NCBI RefSeq assembly: GCF_900113325.1
Contig: NZ_FOOY01000006.1
Location: 113,399-177,398 of the forward strand
Reading direction: 5' to 3'
Source of the DNA: Sporolactobacillus nakayamae
Lineage (GTDB): Bacteria; Bacillota; Bacilli; Bacillales; Sporolactobacillaceae
Length of the DNA: 64,000 nt
Below, in pieces: positions 38,063 through 46,906 of the stretch. Every line of letters begins with the position of its first letter. Within the stretch, counting starts at the first letter, position 1. The notes below the pieces were generated by a model that ran no database searches, had not been told where the DNA came from, and worked only from the letters and a program-made list of their open reading frames with translations. The position numbers were made by a program, and so were the translations under genes.

Positions 38063-38560
38063 ATGATGGAGTTGAAGAAATCTTTGTTACTTGACTACAA
38101 CCAAAAACTGGCGATTTTCGAATCGTTTTCTGAATTAGAGCGAAAAGATGTTTCACTTGGTCGTGTGAATTTTCAATATACAGGAAGCGCGGCAGACAAG
38201 AAAAATGTTGTGTACCATCTTCACCCCAATGGCAATGGCTATGTATTCGCAAAAGGCATTGACGGCTATGAAGCCGATCCGAAGGGCTTGGTCAACATTC
38301 GTGATTTTTCCGAAGAGGAGCTTCGCACACTGCTGAAAAAAGCAATTTTCGCTCTATCACCGGAAGGCGTCTATGAGCAGGAAACAGCAGACGGAAATGA
38401 TCACGAACTATGGGTGACACCAAGCGGCAGACAAACACTTGAAATCATCTATGATAACGAACTTTGGAATGTTTATGCAGGCGAACAACTTGACGGAACA
38501 TTCCGCACATATAAGGAAGCAACCGAATATTTAACCGAAGAAGGCTTCATACGGAAATGA
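38063..38560 (+). CDS. Hypothetical soluble protein
   Basis: 165 residues, acidic, no membrane segment. Middle part VVYHLHPNGNGYVFAKGIDGYEADPKGLVNIRDFSEEELRTLL, then a repeat-like C-terminal segment (LWVTPSGRQTLEIIYDNELWNVYAGEQLDGTFRTYKEATEYL). I do not recognise the family. Start is uncertain: ATG at 38063 or 38066, with TTG codons further in. It is a single-gene unit with an extended -10 promoter and a terminator. Confidence 0.65.
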   Translation: MMELKKSLLLDYNQKLAIFESFSELERKDVSLGRVNFQYTGSAADKKNVVYHLHPNGNGYVFAKGIDGYEADPKGLVNIRDFSEEELRTLLKKAIFALSPEGVYEQETADGNDHELWVTPSGRQTLEIIYDNELWNVYAGEQLDGTFRTYKEATEYLTEEGFIRK

Positions 38561-38562
38561 GG

Positions 38563-38592
38563 TGCCGCGATTTTGCGGCGCTTTTTATTTTG
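38563..38592 (+). terminator. Terminator of the hypothetical gene
   Basis: GCCGC / GCGGC stem with a short loop followed by GCTTTTTATTTT. Confidence 0.8.
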
Positions 38593-38796
38593 ACCGTAAT
38601 ACCAACGTTTCACTACACGTTTTAAATGACTGTGTCCACTAATTTTGGAGTACTACTTATCCCTTTCAAGTGTTTTTTCAGAGTATCAATCTGCTTCCTT
38701 TTTTCCCCTTCACACCTTTCCGCAAGGATATACAAACGATATATTTTATTTTCTATAACATATATCACATTTATCATTGTTTTTTATTAAATTATA

Positions 38797-38854
38797 TTGA
38801 CACTACGCTTGTATCCTACTAAACTTATACTTGTTTAATTGAAAATGATTATCA
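38797..38854 (+). promoter_or_regulatory. efeUOB promoter with Fur box
   Basis: TTGACA (38797-38802), 17-base spacer, TAAACT (38820-38825). TGAAAATGATTATCA (38840-38854) matches the 7-1-7 Fur consensus TGATAATNATTATCA at all but one position and lies over the transcription start region, consistent with repression in iron-rich conditions. Confidence 0.85.
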
Positions 38855-38878
38855 TTACCGTTATGGAGGTGCTTCACT

Positions 38879-40318
38879 ATGAAATTCGGTCGGTGCATCG
38901 GCGCATTGATTATAATTTCCTTCTTAATCATTTCGATGTATCCGTTACCAGCGCATGCGGAAACAGCTGTCGATGTGTCACCTGCGCTTAATGATCTGAA
39001 TCACGCGATCACCGCGTTGCAAAATGGCAAATCTGCTGACACTGATTTTTCTTCCTTTAAAGTGTGGTGGCAGCACCATAAAACGGCAATCTCCAAGAGC
39101 TCACTCGATGCCTCGATTCAGCTGAGCCAGGATATCAGTTCCGCTTCTCTAGATCTACTTAACGGAGACAAAAAACAAGCGATAAAAAGTGTTGGTACGC
39201 TTCGACAAACACTGCAAGACTACCAAAGCGGATTGTACGGCGGTGGCAGAAAATCTGGGCATCACTCACTAACTTCCTACATAACCGAGCTCAGAAACAC
39301 CAAGCAGTCCATGGACAAAAAGGATTGGGTTACCGCCGCGTCTCAGGTGAAACAGCTTCAGCAAGATTGGTTGTCTGTCGAAGGCGACGTTGTCAGCCAA
39401 TCGCAAAACATCTATACCGAATCCGAGAAAGATTTGGTCATGATGGACGCATATCTAGCAAATCCAAGCACGCGTTCGAAGGCACTGCCGCTCGTTGACG
39501 AAATGATTACCAGTCTGAAACCACTTGCATCAGCAAATTACGGAATGTGGGACGCGGCGCTGATTCCGATTCGAGAAGGACTCGAAGCGTTACTGGTTAT
39601 CGGCGCGATGTTGACCTTCGCCCGAAAAGCAAACTCGAAGCCTGCAAAGCTTTGGATCTGGAGCGGGACCAGCTTAGCTATTATTGTTTGTCTCACAGTC
39701 GGCGCACTCGTCTCATTTTTATTATCGGTCGCCGCTTTTGGCAACAACAATTCGTTAATCAACGGTTGGTCCGGCGTGATTGCCAGCCTCATGCTGCTCT
39801 ATGTGGGCTACTGGCTGCATCGCAATGCCGACATCAAACGATGGAACGCTTTTATCCATTCCAAGACCAGCGAAGCAATCAGCAAGCGTAAAATGGTTTC
39901 CTTTGCCCTGCTCGCTTTTATCGCTGTTTTGCGCGAAGGCATGGAGACTGTTATTTTTCTGATTGGCATGGCCGGGCGAATGCCTGCGTCGAAACTGATT
40001 ATGGGTATCGGCGTCGGATTTGGGATCCTGATCGTCATTGGTTTTCTCATGTTGAAACTCGGCGTCTTGCTCCCGATCCGTCCGTTTTTCATGATTTCAA
40101 GTTTTGTCGTCTTTTACCTGTGTTTCAAATTTATGGGATCGGGCATCCACAGCCTGCAAATGGCCGGTGTTCTTCCTTCGTCGGTTTCAGATGCTCTGCC
40201 ATCGATCAATAGTCTAAGTATATTCCCATCATGGTACAGCATTATTCCACAAGCCGCGTGCTTGCTGATCTTTATCGTCATCATTCTGAAGAGACTGCCC
40301 ACAGCGGCATCAAATTAG
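38879..40318 (+). CDS. efeU: FTR1-family ferrous iron permease EfeU
   Basis: 479 residues. A signal peptide (1-28, ending PAHA) leads an N-terminal extracytoplasmic region of about 195 residues, followed by seven or so membrane helices. The two REGxE iron motifs are REGLEALLVIGAML and LREGMETVIFLIGMAG. With EfeO and EfeB it forms the ferrous/ferric uptake system known as YwbLMN in B. subtilis. GGAGGTG precedes ATG 38879. The N-terminal extension is typical for Gram-positive EfeU. Fur-controlled from the upstream box. Confidence 0.93.
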   Translation: MKFGRCIGALIIISFLIISMYPLPAHAETAVDVSPALNDLNHAITALQNGKSADTDFSSFKVWWQHHKTAISKSSLDASIQLSQDISSASLDLLNGDKKQAIKSVGTLRQTLQDYQSGLYGGGRKSGHHSLTSYITELRNTKQSMDKKDWVTAASQVKQLQQDWLSVEGDVVSQSQNIYTESEKDLVMMDAYLANPSTRSKALPLVDEMITSLKPLASANYGMWDAALIPIREGLEALLVIGAMLTFARKANSKPAKLWIWSGTSLAIIVCLTVGALVSFLLSVAAFGNNNSLINGWSGVIASLMLLYVGYWLHRNADIKRWNAFIHSKTSEAISKRKMVSFALLAFIAVLREGMETVIFLIGMAGRMPASKLIMGIGVGFGILIVIGFLMLKLGVLLPIRPFFMISSFVVFYLCFKFMGSGIHSLQMAGVLPSSVSDALPSINSLSIFPSWYSIIPQAACLLIFIVIILKRLPTAASN

Positions 40319-40425
40319 AAAACTTGGCTTTGCCAAGCCTCTGGCGAAGGCAAAGACTTAGTTGCACTTACACTCGTTTCCTTAAATTTTTTTATATACT
40401 TTCTTACCAGTGTAAAAATTCAAAA
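40316..40425. repeat. Module R4 repeat inserted between efeU and efeO
   Basis: GAAAACTTGGCTTTGCCAAG, CTCTGGCGAAGGCAAAGACT, TAGTTGC, then TACACTCGTTTCCTT and a TTCTTACCAGTGT segment. Same element as at 33329 but without the R5 block. It begins at the efeU stop codon, so it may have arrived by insertion and supplied the stop region. Confidence 0.75.
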
Positions 40426-40451
40426 CACGCCAAGGAGGCTTAACTTTTCCT

Positions 40452-41609
40452 ATGAAGCATCAAAAGAAAATCGTTTTTTTACTAGTAATGGCTCTATTAC
40501 TCTTGCCGGTCATCACCGCATGCGGAAGCGCGCAAAAATCCGGGAGCGAAAAAACAGCGCAGTCCACGAGCGACCCGGTGAAGCAGGGTACGACAAAAAT
40601 GAAACAATTGAACAGCAAATTGCAAGATGCCTTGAAGAAAAACGATGTCGCTGCAATTAAAAAGTACGGGAAACAAATTAACACACAATGGCTCTCCTAT
40701 GAAAACGGTGTACGTGATCGTTTCCCGCTTCAATACGCGAAAATTGAACGCTATCAGCAGCCCATCTACGCCCAATCGAATCTCGCAGATCCCGACGTCG
40801 CACAGATGAAAGAGAACAGTGACGCATTAACCGGACAATTAAGCGATTTGCTGACTGCCAAGGAGACAAAATCAAAACCATCCAAGCAAATGAACCAGGC
40901 TGTTGATGACTACCTCAGCTATGCTGATGAACAAATCGACATGCTCGTGAAAACAACGAAACCGTTCGTTAAAGCCGTTAAAGACGGCGATGTTGAAAAG
41001 GCCAAAGAGCTCTACACACTGCCGCGTATCTACTACGAACGTGCCGAACCAATTGCCGAGAGTTTTGGAGATCTAGACCCTGCCATCGACGCCCGTATTA
41101 ACGATGTCGATGATGTGTCCAAGTGGACCGGCTTCCATGAAATCGAACGCGCCCTCTGGGAAAAGAACAGTCTCAAAGGTCAAGGAAAATATGCTGATAA
41201 ATTAATGGCTGACGTTCTGAGTCTGCAAAAAGAGGCACAGTCATTCAAGCTGACGCCGAAGGCAATGGTTGCCGGCGCGATGGAACTGCTGGAAGAAGCA
41301 GCAACGAGCAAGATTACCGGCGAGGAAGAGCGCTACTCACACACGGATTTAGTTGATCTTCAAGCAAATGTCGATGGATCTAAAGCGGTCTATCAGGCAG
41401 CGATCCCCGCACTCAATAATGGTCACAAGGATCTCGCGAATGCCATTGACAAGCAATTCCAAGCCTTTGACAAGCAGATGTTAAAATACAAGAAATCCGA
41501 CACCAACTATGAAGACTATACAAAGTTGAGTAAAGAACAAATTCGGGAGATCAGCAACGAGCTGAGCAAACTTTCGAAGCTCATGGCCCAAACCGCAAAA
41601 ATTTTCTAA
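40452..41609 (+). CDS. efeO: Iron uptake lipoprotein EfeO (imelysin/M75 domain)
   Basis: 385 residues. A lipoprotein signal ends at the lipobox ITAC (Cys about 24). The M75 imelysin domain has GFHEIERALWE with the GxHxxE motif, implicated in metal binding. EfeO binds iron outside the membrane and works with EfeU and EfeB. AAGGAGG lies 13 bases upstream of ATG 40452. The gene is separated from efeU by about 130 bases of repeat DNA and is 23 bases from efeB. Confidence 0.92.
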   Translation: MKHQKKIVFLLVMALLLLPVITACGSAQKSGSEKTAQSTSDPVKQGTTKMKQLNSKLQDALKKNDVAAIKKYGKQINTQWLSYENGVRDRFPLQYAKIERYQQPIYAQSNLADPDVAQMKENSDALTGQLSDLLTAKETKSKPSKQMNQAVDDYLSYADEQIDMLVKTTKPFVKAVKDGDVEKAKELYTLPRIYYERAEPIAESFGDLDPAIDARINDVDDVSKWTGFHEIERALWEKNSLKGQGKYADKLMADVLSLQKEAQSFKLTPKAMVAGAMELLEEAATSKITGEEERYSHTDLVDLQANVDGSKAVYQAAIPALNNGHKDLANAIDKQFQAFDKQMLKYKKSDTNYEDYTKLSKEQIREISNELSKLSKLMAQTAKIF

Positions 41610-41632
41610 TAAGATAAGAAAGGATGACCCAA

Positions 41633-42874
41633 ATGGACAGGGACGATCTCAGCACCTCAGAGCAGAAAAAGGGATATTCCAGACGGGAAATGCTGAAAAT
41701 GACAGCTCTTGCCGGGGGTGGTATTGCTCTTGGCGCCAGCGGTCTCGGAACCGCACTCGAATTGTTCGGCAATACGGGCGCGGCCGATGCAGCGAAGACA
41801 GCAACAGTTCCCTTTTTCGGCAGTCACCAGGCAGGCATTACGACCGCGCATCAGAGCTACGGTTATCTGGCCGCCTTTGACATCGATCCGTCGATTCACG
41901 ATGTCGCGAAAATTATGGCCCTGTTCATCTCATGGACGCGTCTTTCCGCGACATTGACACAAGGCAAACGTGAAGCAAACAGCAGCAACAAGGAATTGCC
42001 GCCGAACGACACAAATGAAGCGCGCGACCTTGGCGCCGCTAATCTAACCATCACCTTCGGCCTTGGGCACTCCTTTTTTATCAAAGGTGGAAAAGATCGG
42101 TTCGGTCTAGCGAATCAAATGCCGAAACAACTGACAGCGATGCCGAAAATTGCGCATGAAACGCTTGATCCTGCTATCTCGAATGGCGACATCTGCGTTC
42201 AGGTGTGTGCAGACATCCAGCAAGTCGCTTTCCATGCCTTACGTAATCTGATTAAGGAAGCGCTTGGTACGGCTAATATCCGCTGGATGGAATCGGGATT
42301 TCTAAATGGTCCGAAGGGCAAGACGCCGAGGAATCTGTTTGGATTTAAAGATGGAACCGCTAATGTCACCGATCCTGAAAGTCAAAATGAAGTCGTTTGG
42401 ACCGGCAGTGATGAACCGAAATGGATGCGCGGCGGATCCTATCTCGGCTACCGTAAAATTAAGATGATTATTGAGACCTGGGACCGTGATTCGTATAGTG
42501 ATCAGGAACAAGTCTTTGGAAGAAAAAAGGATTCCGGCGCAGCCTTTGGCAGAAAACATGAACACGAACCGGTCATTATGAGCAAGCAGCCGGCAGATTC
42601 CCATGTCCGGCTTGCTCACGGAACAGGAAAGAAAATCTTTCGACGCGCCTACTCGTACACAAATGGTATTCAAGCAGCAACAGGCAACCTTGACGCCGGA
42701 CTGCTCTTTATCGCATACCAAAATAAGCCGCAGGATAGCTTTATTCCGATGCTTCGCGTACTCGGAAAGAGCGATGCGCTCAATGAGTACACCGACCATG
42801 TGGCGACCGGACTTTTCGCCGTCCCAGCCGGAATTAAGAAGAACGACTATTTTGCTCAGCACTTATTTGAATAA
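41633..42874 (+). CDS. efeB: Dyp-type haem peroxidase EfeB, Tat-exported
   Basis: 413 residues from ATG 41633, nine bases after GAAAGG; an ATG at 41624 abuts the SD. A twin-arginine signal (YSRREMLKMTALAGGGIALG) precedes a two-part Dyp fold with GFKDGTANVTDP (GxxDG motif, distal Asp) and a proximal His region in RRAYSYTNG context. EfeB oxidises ferrous iron or releases iron from haem as part of EfeUOB. Last gene of the operon, followed by a terminator. Confidence 0.95.
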   Translation: MDRDDLSTSEQKKGYSRREMLKMTALAGGGIALGASGLGTALELFGNTGAADAAKTATVPFFGSHQAGITTAHQSYGYLAAFDIDPSIHDVAKIMALFISWTRLSATLTQGKREANSSNKELPPNDTNEARDLGAANLTITFGLGHSFFIKGGKDRFGLANQMPKQLTAMPKIAHETLDPAISNGDICVQVCADIQQVAFHALRNLIKEALGTANIRWMESGFLNGPKGKTPRNLFGFKDGTANVTDPESQNEVVWTGSDEPKWMRGGSYLGYRKIKMIIETWDRDSYSDQEQVFGRKKDSGAAFGRKHEHEPVIMSKQPADSHVRLAHGTGKKIFRRAYSYTNGIQAATGNLDAGLLFIAYQNKPQDSFIPMLRVLGKSDALNEYTDHVATGLFAVPAGIKKNDYFAQHLFE

Positions 42875-42884
42875 CCTAATTATG

Positions 42885-42927
42885 ACCGCCCTCATGCAGA
42901 AATCTTGCTTGAGGGCTTATTTTTTTT
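42885..42927 (+). terminator. Terminator of efeUOB
   Basis: GCCCTCATGCAG / CTTGAGGGC stem followed by TTATTTTTTTT. Confidence 0.85.
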
Positions 42928-42987
42928 ACCTATCAAGACCACTTTCGTCTATAATAGTTCTAAAAGTCGGTTGAGGAGGTTTTTACA

Positions 42988-43041
42988 TTGCGCTATTACT
43001 ACGATATCTTTGAAAACGATCAACCTGCCCTTCATTCCTAA
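42988..43041 (+). CDS. Short Tyr-rich leader peptide, MRYYYDIFENDQPALHS
   Basis: A 17-codon frame with a TTG start and a strong SD (GAGGAGG) seven bases upstream, behind a TATAAT (42950-42955). Three consecutive Tyr codons follow Arg-2. It lies 86 bases before an EamA exporter gene. Downstream segments can form alternative hairpins around the exporter's SD, so a translational attenuator role is suggested. Expression not proven. Confidence 0.55.
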   Translation: MRYYYDIFENDQPALHS

Positions 43042-43120
43042 GAAAGGGTACGGATGAATCCTATTTTTCCGATCCCTTCCTTGGGTATACGCATCGTAAA
43101 ATCCCATAGAGAGAAGGGTC
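43031..43120 (+). promoter_or_regulatory. Possible translational attenuator before the EamA exporter gene
   Basis: TTCATTC (43031-43037, end of leader frame) can pair with GGATGAA (43052-43058). AAGGGTACGGA (43044-43054) can pair with TCCGATCCCTT (43068-43078) with an internal loop. CCCTTC of that arm can also pair with GAAGGG (43113-43118), which is the exporter's SD. The three pairings are mutually exclusive. Confidence 0.45.
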
Positions 43121-43127
43121 TTAACTC

Positions 43128-44036
43128 ATGAAATCATCAATTATCGGAGCCATTTACTTGGCGCTCGCCGCGGCGATTTGGGGCGGTATGTACGTTGTGA
43201 GCAAATATGTCCTACAATTCATTGCACCGCTCGCGCTTGTCTGGCTCAGATACCTGCTCGCTTCGCTTCTTCTGTTTGCCTTATTGTGGTTACAGCAACG
43301 GAGAACGCATCATCACCTGAAGTTGAGCAAAAGACAATGGCTGATGCTCCTTTGGATCGGATTCATTGGTTATTTTGTCTCAATTGCCTGCCAATTTATC
43401 GGTACGAAACTTTCCGATGCTCACACCGGCGCCATGATCACATCGGCAACGCCTGCTTTTGTCGTCGTGTTCGCGCGCTTTGTACTGAAGGAAGCCTTCA
43501 CCTGGCGGAAAATCATGTCGTTGATCGTAGCGACAAGCGGCGTGGTCCTGACCATTGGATTACCCAATCAATTCGGCGATTATTTTTGGGGCTGCATCGC
43601 TTTAGTCATCGCAGCAATCACCTGGGCGCTGCTTTCCGTTTATGTTAAAAAAGCGGCTGATGAACTCCCAGCGCTTTTGATTACAACCTACGCGATTTTC
43701 TTTGCGCTGATTTTCACCACACCATTCATGGTTCACGACTGGTCGACAGGAACTGTTCATCTTGCCGACGGACGCGTAATCGCCGGCGTCCTTTATCTGG
43801 GTATTGTTGCGACAGCCGGAGCATTTTTTCTATGGAATAAAGGGCTGACCATGATCGACGCGGGAGCAGGATCACTCTTTCTATTTTTTCAGCCGATTGT
43901 CGGCACACTGCTCGGCTGGCTCATTCTTGGCGAAAAGCTGTCCTTCAATTTTGTTGCCGGCAGCATACTCATTTTAGTCGGCGTGGCACTTGCCACCTTT
44001 GAGCGAAAGGCAAAGAGCGAACTGCAGGAGTTGTAA
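43128..44036 (+). CDS. EamA-family (DMT superfamily) transporter
   Basis: 302 residues, ten membrane helices in two EamA repeats: IYLALAAAIWGGMYVVSKYVL opens the first and GCIALVIAAITWALLSVYVKK the second; GEKLSFNFVAGSILILVGV ends the fold. Such proteins mostly export amino acids or metabolites. AGAAGGG precedes ATG 43128. A Tyr-rich leader peptide lies upstream, suggesting an aromatic amino acid link (inference). The stop codon is inside the first unit of a phased repeat array. Confidence 0.85.
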   Translation: MKSSIIGAIYLALAAAIWGGMYVVSKYVLQFIAPLALVWLRYLLASLLLFALLWLQQRRTHHHLKLSKRQWLMLLWIGFIGYFVSIACQFIGTKLSDAHTGAMITSATPAFVVVFARFVLKEAFTWRKIMSLIVATSGVVLTIGLPNQFGDYFWGCIALVIAAITWALLSVYVKKAADELPALLITTYAIFFALIFTTPFMVHDWSTGTVHLADGRVIAGVLYLGIVATAGAFFLWNKGLTMIDAGAGSLFLFFQPIVGTLLGWLILGEKLSFNFVAGSILILVGVALATFERKAKSELQEL

Positions 44037-44245
44037 CAAATTCTCGAAATCTCGTAACGAATCCAGAAAAAGTTGTAACTAATTCATCAAAAGTTGTAAC
44101 CAATCATCGAACTCGTAACTAAGTCATGTAAACTTGTAGCCAATCCAAAGAAAGTCGTAGCCAATTCATCAAAAGTCGTAACCAATCATCGAACTCGTAA
44201 CTAAGTCATGTAAACTTGTAGCCAATCCAAAAATAGTTGTTACCA
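44033..44245. repeat. Phased repeat array, motif GTYGTAACCAATY
   Basis: Eleven GTAAC/GTAGC-containing units at 44033, 44054, 44075, 44096, 44115, 44136, 44157, 44178, 44197, 44218 and 44239: spacing 21, 21, 21, 19, then the same set again, giving an 82-base higher-order repeat. The units are not palindromic. The first one overlaps the stop codon of the upstream transporter. Confidence 0.85.
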
Positions 44246-44370
44246 AATGCAAAGAAAACGAGGAAAGTCTTATGAAAAAACGATTGAATCGACTTTAGAA
44301 TGATGCACGACCGCCTCCAACCTTTCCTGTTTTTTCGGGATTACATCACAAATAATTGGAGGCTTCAGCA

Positions 44371-45252
44371 ATGAGAAATGAACAAGAAATGAAGAATTTA
44401 ATCTTAGATCTGCCACAAAAAGATGAACGCATTCGCGCTGTGATCATGAATGGATCACGTACAAATGCAGATGCACCACGCGACTGCTTTCAGGATTATG
44501 ATATTGTCTATGTGGTTCGCAACGTTACTTCATTTACTGCAGATCACCATTGGGTCGATCGATTCGGCAAGCGGATCATCATGCAGATGCCTGACCTGAT
44601 GGATATTGGAATTGGATCCGACCATGTTGCCAAGGCTAAATTCGCCTATCTGATGCTGTTCGAGGATGGAAATCGAATTGATTTGACACTCATGACCTTG
44701 GAAAAAGCAAAAGAATGGGTGAATGGCGACAGCTTGAGCATTATTCTGCTTGATAAAGATGAACAATTTTTATCAGTGCCGCCCTCAGATGATCGTAATT
44801 ATCGAATTATTCCGCCTAGCGCGAAACAGTTCGCTGATTGCTGCAACGAATTCCGGTGGGTGTCACCTTATGTCGCCAAAGGTTTGTGGCGCGGAGAAAT
44901 TCCGTATGCAAAGACAATGCTTGAGCACTACGTCCGCGATATGATGCTGAAAATGCTTTCCTGGCACGCAGGGACACGCACCGACTTTACGGTCAGTGCC
45001 GGAAAATGCGGCAAGTACTTGCCCCGTTATGTTGAGAAATCGGTGTGGCAGAACTACCTGCTCACCTATCCGGATGCTGAACCGGAGCATATCTGGCAGT
45101 CGTTGTTTCAAATGGGCGAGCTGTTCCGTACTTTGGCGAAGCAGGTAGCCGAACATTTCGGTTACACCTATGCGGAGGCTGAGGATCAACGCGTCTCAAA
45201 TTATCTGAAGCATGTGCATGACCTGCCTGCTGATGCCAAGAACATCTTTTAA
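44371..45252 (+). CDS. Aminoglycoside 6-adenylyltransferase-like protein (AadK/ANT(6))
   Basis: 293 residues from ATG 44371, with GGAGG eight bases upstream. The nucleotidyltransferase motif is MNGSRTNADAPRDCFQDYDIVYVV (GSR...DYD), followed by NRIDLTLMTL supplying the third acidic residue. C-terminal part EFRWVSPYVAKGLWRGEIPYAK is typical of AadK/ANT(6). The family adenylates streptomycin; chromosomal copies such as B. subtilis aadK give low-level resistance. Resistance of this strain is not shown by sequence alone. Confidence 0.88.
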   Translation: MRNEQEMKNLILDLPQKDERIRAVIMNGSRTNADAPRDCFQDYDIVYVVRNVTSFTADHHWVDRFGKRIIMQMPDLMDIGIGSDHVAKAKFAYLMLFEDGNRIDLTLMTLEKAKEWVNGDSLSIILLDKDEQFLSVPPSDDRNYRIIPPSAKQFADCCNEFRWVSPYVAKGLWRGEIPYAKTMLEHYVRDMMLKMLSWHAGTRTDFTVSAGKCGKYLPRYVEKSVWQNYLLTYPDAEPEHIWQSLFQMGELFRTLAKQVAEHFGYTYAEAEDQRVSNYLKHVHDLPADAKNIF

Positions 45253-45293
45253 CAAAGAAAAGGACGCTGACGCGCCCTTTTCTTTGTTGTTAA
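45252..45293 (+). terminator. Terminator of the adenylyltransferase gene
   Basis: AACAAAGAAAAGG / CCCTTTTCTTTGTT stem immediately after the stop codon. Confidence 0.85.
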
Positions 45294-45345
45294 GCAATAT
45301 ATTTTTGCCGATACATCAATCCGGTCGACTCGATTTCAGGAATAA

Positions 45346-46620
45346 TCATCCCTCAAATTTTTCTTCTTGGATTGCTGCTTTACCGCCCACCGTCCACGCG
45401 AAAATACCAATACCGAGAATACCAATGAACGAGCCGACAATGACAGCAATTGCCGATACATATTGGAACAGGACGCCATAGATGAACATCCCTAAAGGTT
45501 GCAAAGAGGTTGAGCCGACCATCAGAATCGTGAAAACGCGTCCCTGGTAATTTGTGGGGATCGTTTTCTGCATATAGGTCGTTAACGGTACATTAACAAA
45601 AACGAGTACGAGTGCCAAGACAAAGTTGACCATTCCGAAAATGGTTGTCGACACCCACGAATTCAACTGTACGAGGAGCGGAATGATCACGAAAATGAGC
45701 GGAAGGCCTTCAAACATTAACGACTTGCTGACCATGCCGATCGGATTGCTGTCAACAGTGAGCTTCGCTGCAAACAAACCACCCGCGACCATGCCCAAAG
45801 AGAATAGTGCTTCCGACAAGCTATACTGGATATTTTGCATATGCAGCACATGAATCATCAAATAGGGGAAGCCGACATTGAACACGCCGCACAGGAAATT
45901 AAGTACAGAGGCAACAAGAATCATCGAAAGAATCAACGGCTGCTTTTTTACATAGATCAGCCCTTGCTTCATCGATGACCACATCGATTCCGACTTTGCA
46001 TTCGCTTGCTCTGCGACTTCAATCAAGTGAAAATTCATGGTTAGAACGATTAAGACAACGGCTATTTCAGCCACGATTTCGAAGTAAATGAACGCTTGGA
46101 ATGGAACAAAAGCGAATACAACTCCGGCGGCAATCGGACCGACAATCATCGCAAGCGCATTTGCCGACTGTTCTAATGAGTTGAGCTGCTGAATAAATGG
46201 TTTGTCCACCAATCTTGAAACAGCCGACAAATAGGTAACGCTGAAAATTCGCGCATTCAATCCAAGCGTTGCGACCATGATCAATACCATGAGATAGTGC
46301 CAGCTTCCTAGAATGGGAAAAAGGGAACTGTAGATGATAAGCAGCACGATACAACCGATTTGCGTCGTAATCATGACCCGCTTGTGATCATAGTGGTCGG
46401 CGAGATAGCCGATCAGCGGCGAAAACACGATACCGATCAGAGGAACGATCAATAAAGTCGTGCCGAAATTCATCGCTGAACCTGTTAATTTCAATATGTA
46501 CAGACTAATCGCAAAGTTGAAGAGCGAGCTGCTGAAGTTGCCGATAAAATCGCTGGTCACCGCTTTTTTAATCTGCAAACGTGATGCCCGCGCCAAGAAA
46601 GATTCTTGCTCCGTTTCCAT
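45346..46620 (-). CDS. MFS transporter (efflux type)
   Basis: 424 residues, twelve membrane helices. SDFIGNFSSSLFNFAISLYIL opens the fold and GYLADHYDHKRVMI is the loop 2-3 motif of the major facilitator superfamily. It resembles the MefA/enterobactin-exporter-like (MFS_3) group, which exports drugs or secondary products. Convergent with the adenylyltransferase gene; no regulator next to it. Upstream of its start lies a field of repeats. Confidence 0.85.
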   Translation of the reverse strand: METEQESFLARASRLQIKKAVTSDFIGNFSSSLFNFAISLYILKLTGSAMNFGTTLLIVPLIGIVFSPLIGYLADHYDHKRVMITTQIGCIVLLIIYSSLFPILGSWHYLMVLIMVATLGLNARIFSVTYLSAVSRLVDKPFIQQLNSLEQSANALAMIVGPIAAGVVFAFVPFQAFIYFEIVAEIAVVLIVLTMNFHLIEVAEQANAKSESMWSSMKQGLIYVKKQPLILSMILVASVLNFLCGVFNVGFPYLMIHVLHMQNIQYSLSEALFSLGMVAGGLFAAKLTVDSNPIGMVSKSLMFEGLPLIFVIIPLLVQLNSWVSTTIFGMVNFVLALVLVFVNVPLTTYMQKTIPTNYQGRVFTILMVGSTSLQPLGMFIYGVLFQYVSAIAVIVGSFIGILGIGIFAWTVGGKAAIQEEKFEG

Positions 46621-46750
46621 CTTCTCATCTCCGGAAATGATTCATTAATTTCCAATTATAGACTTCACAAGTACATTTGAAAATAATTTTCCAAACATAC
46701 AAAAAAAGCCGTGCAACAAGCACCTGGTCCTTACTTCCGCAGAATGCGGT

Positions 46751-46906
46751 GACTTTCGCGTTGCATACAGGACGTACTTTCACAGGATGTGATGACTTTC
46801 GCGTTGCATACAGGACGTACTTCCACAGGACGTGGTGACTTTCGCGTTGCATACAGGACGTACTTCCACAGGACGTGATGACTTTCGCGTTGCATACAGG
46901 ACGTAT
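46751..46906. repeat. 43-base tandem repeat (module R3)
   Basis: Units start at 46751, 46794, 46837 and 46880: GACTTTCGCGTTGCATACAG followed by GACGTACTTYCACAGGAYGT and GRT. The copies are nearly identical and the fourth is incomplete. Related shorter sequence in inverted orientation lies at 33600-33690. Direct tandem units without spacers of unique sequence exclude a CRISPR array. Confidence 0.85.

Noticed and set aside
46751..46906. CRISPR-like array
   Set aside because: Units are contiguous with no unique spacers, and no cas genes are present.
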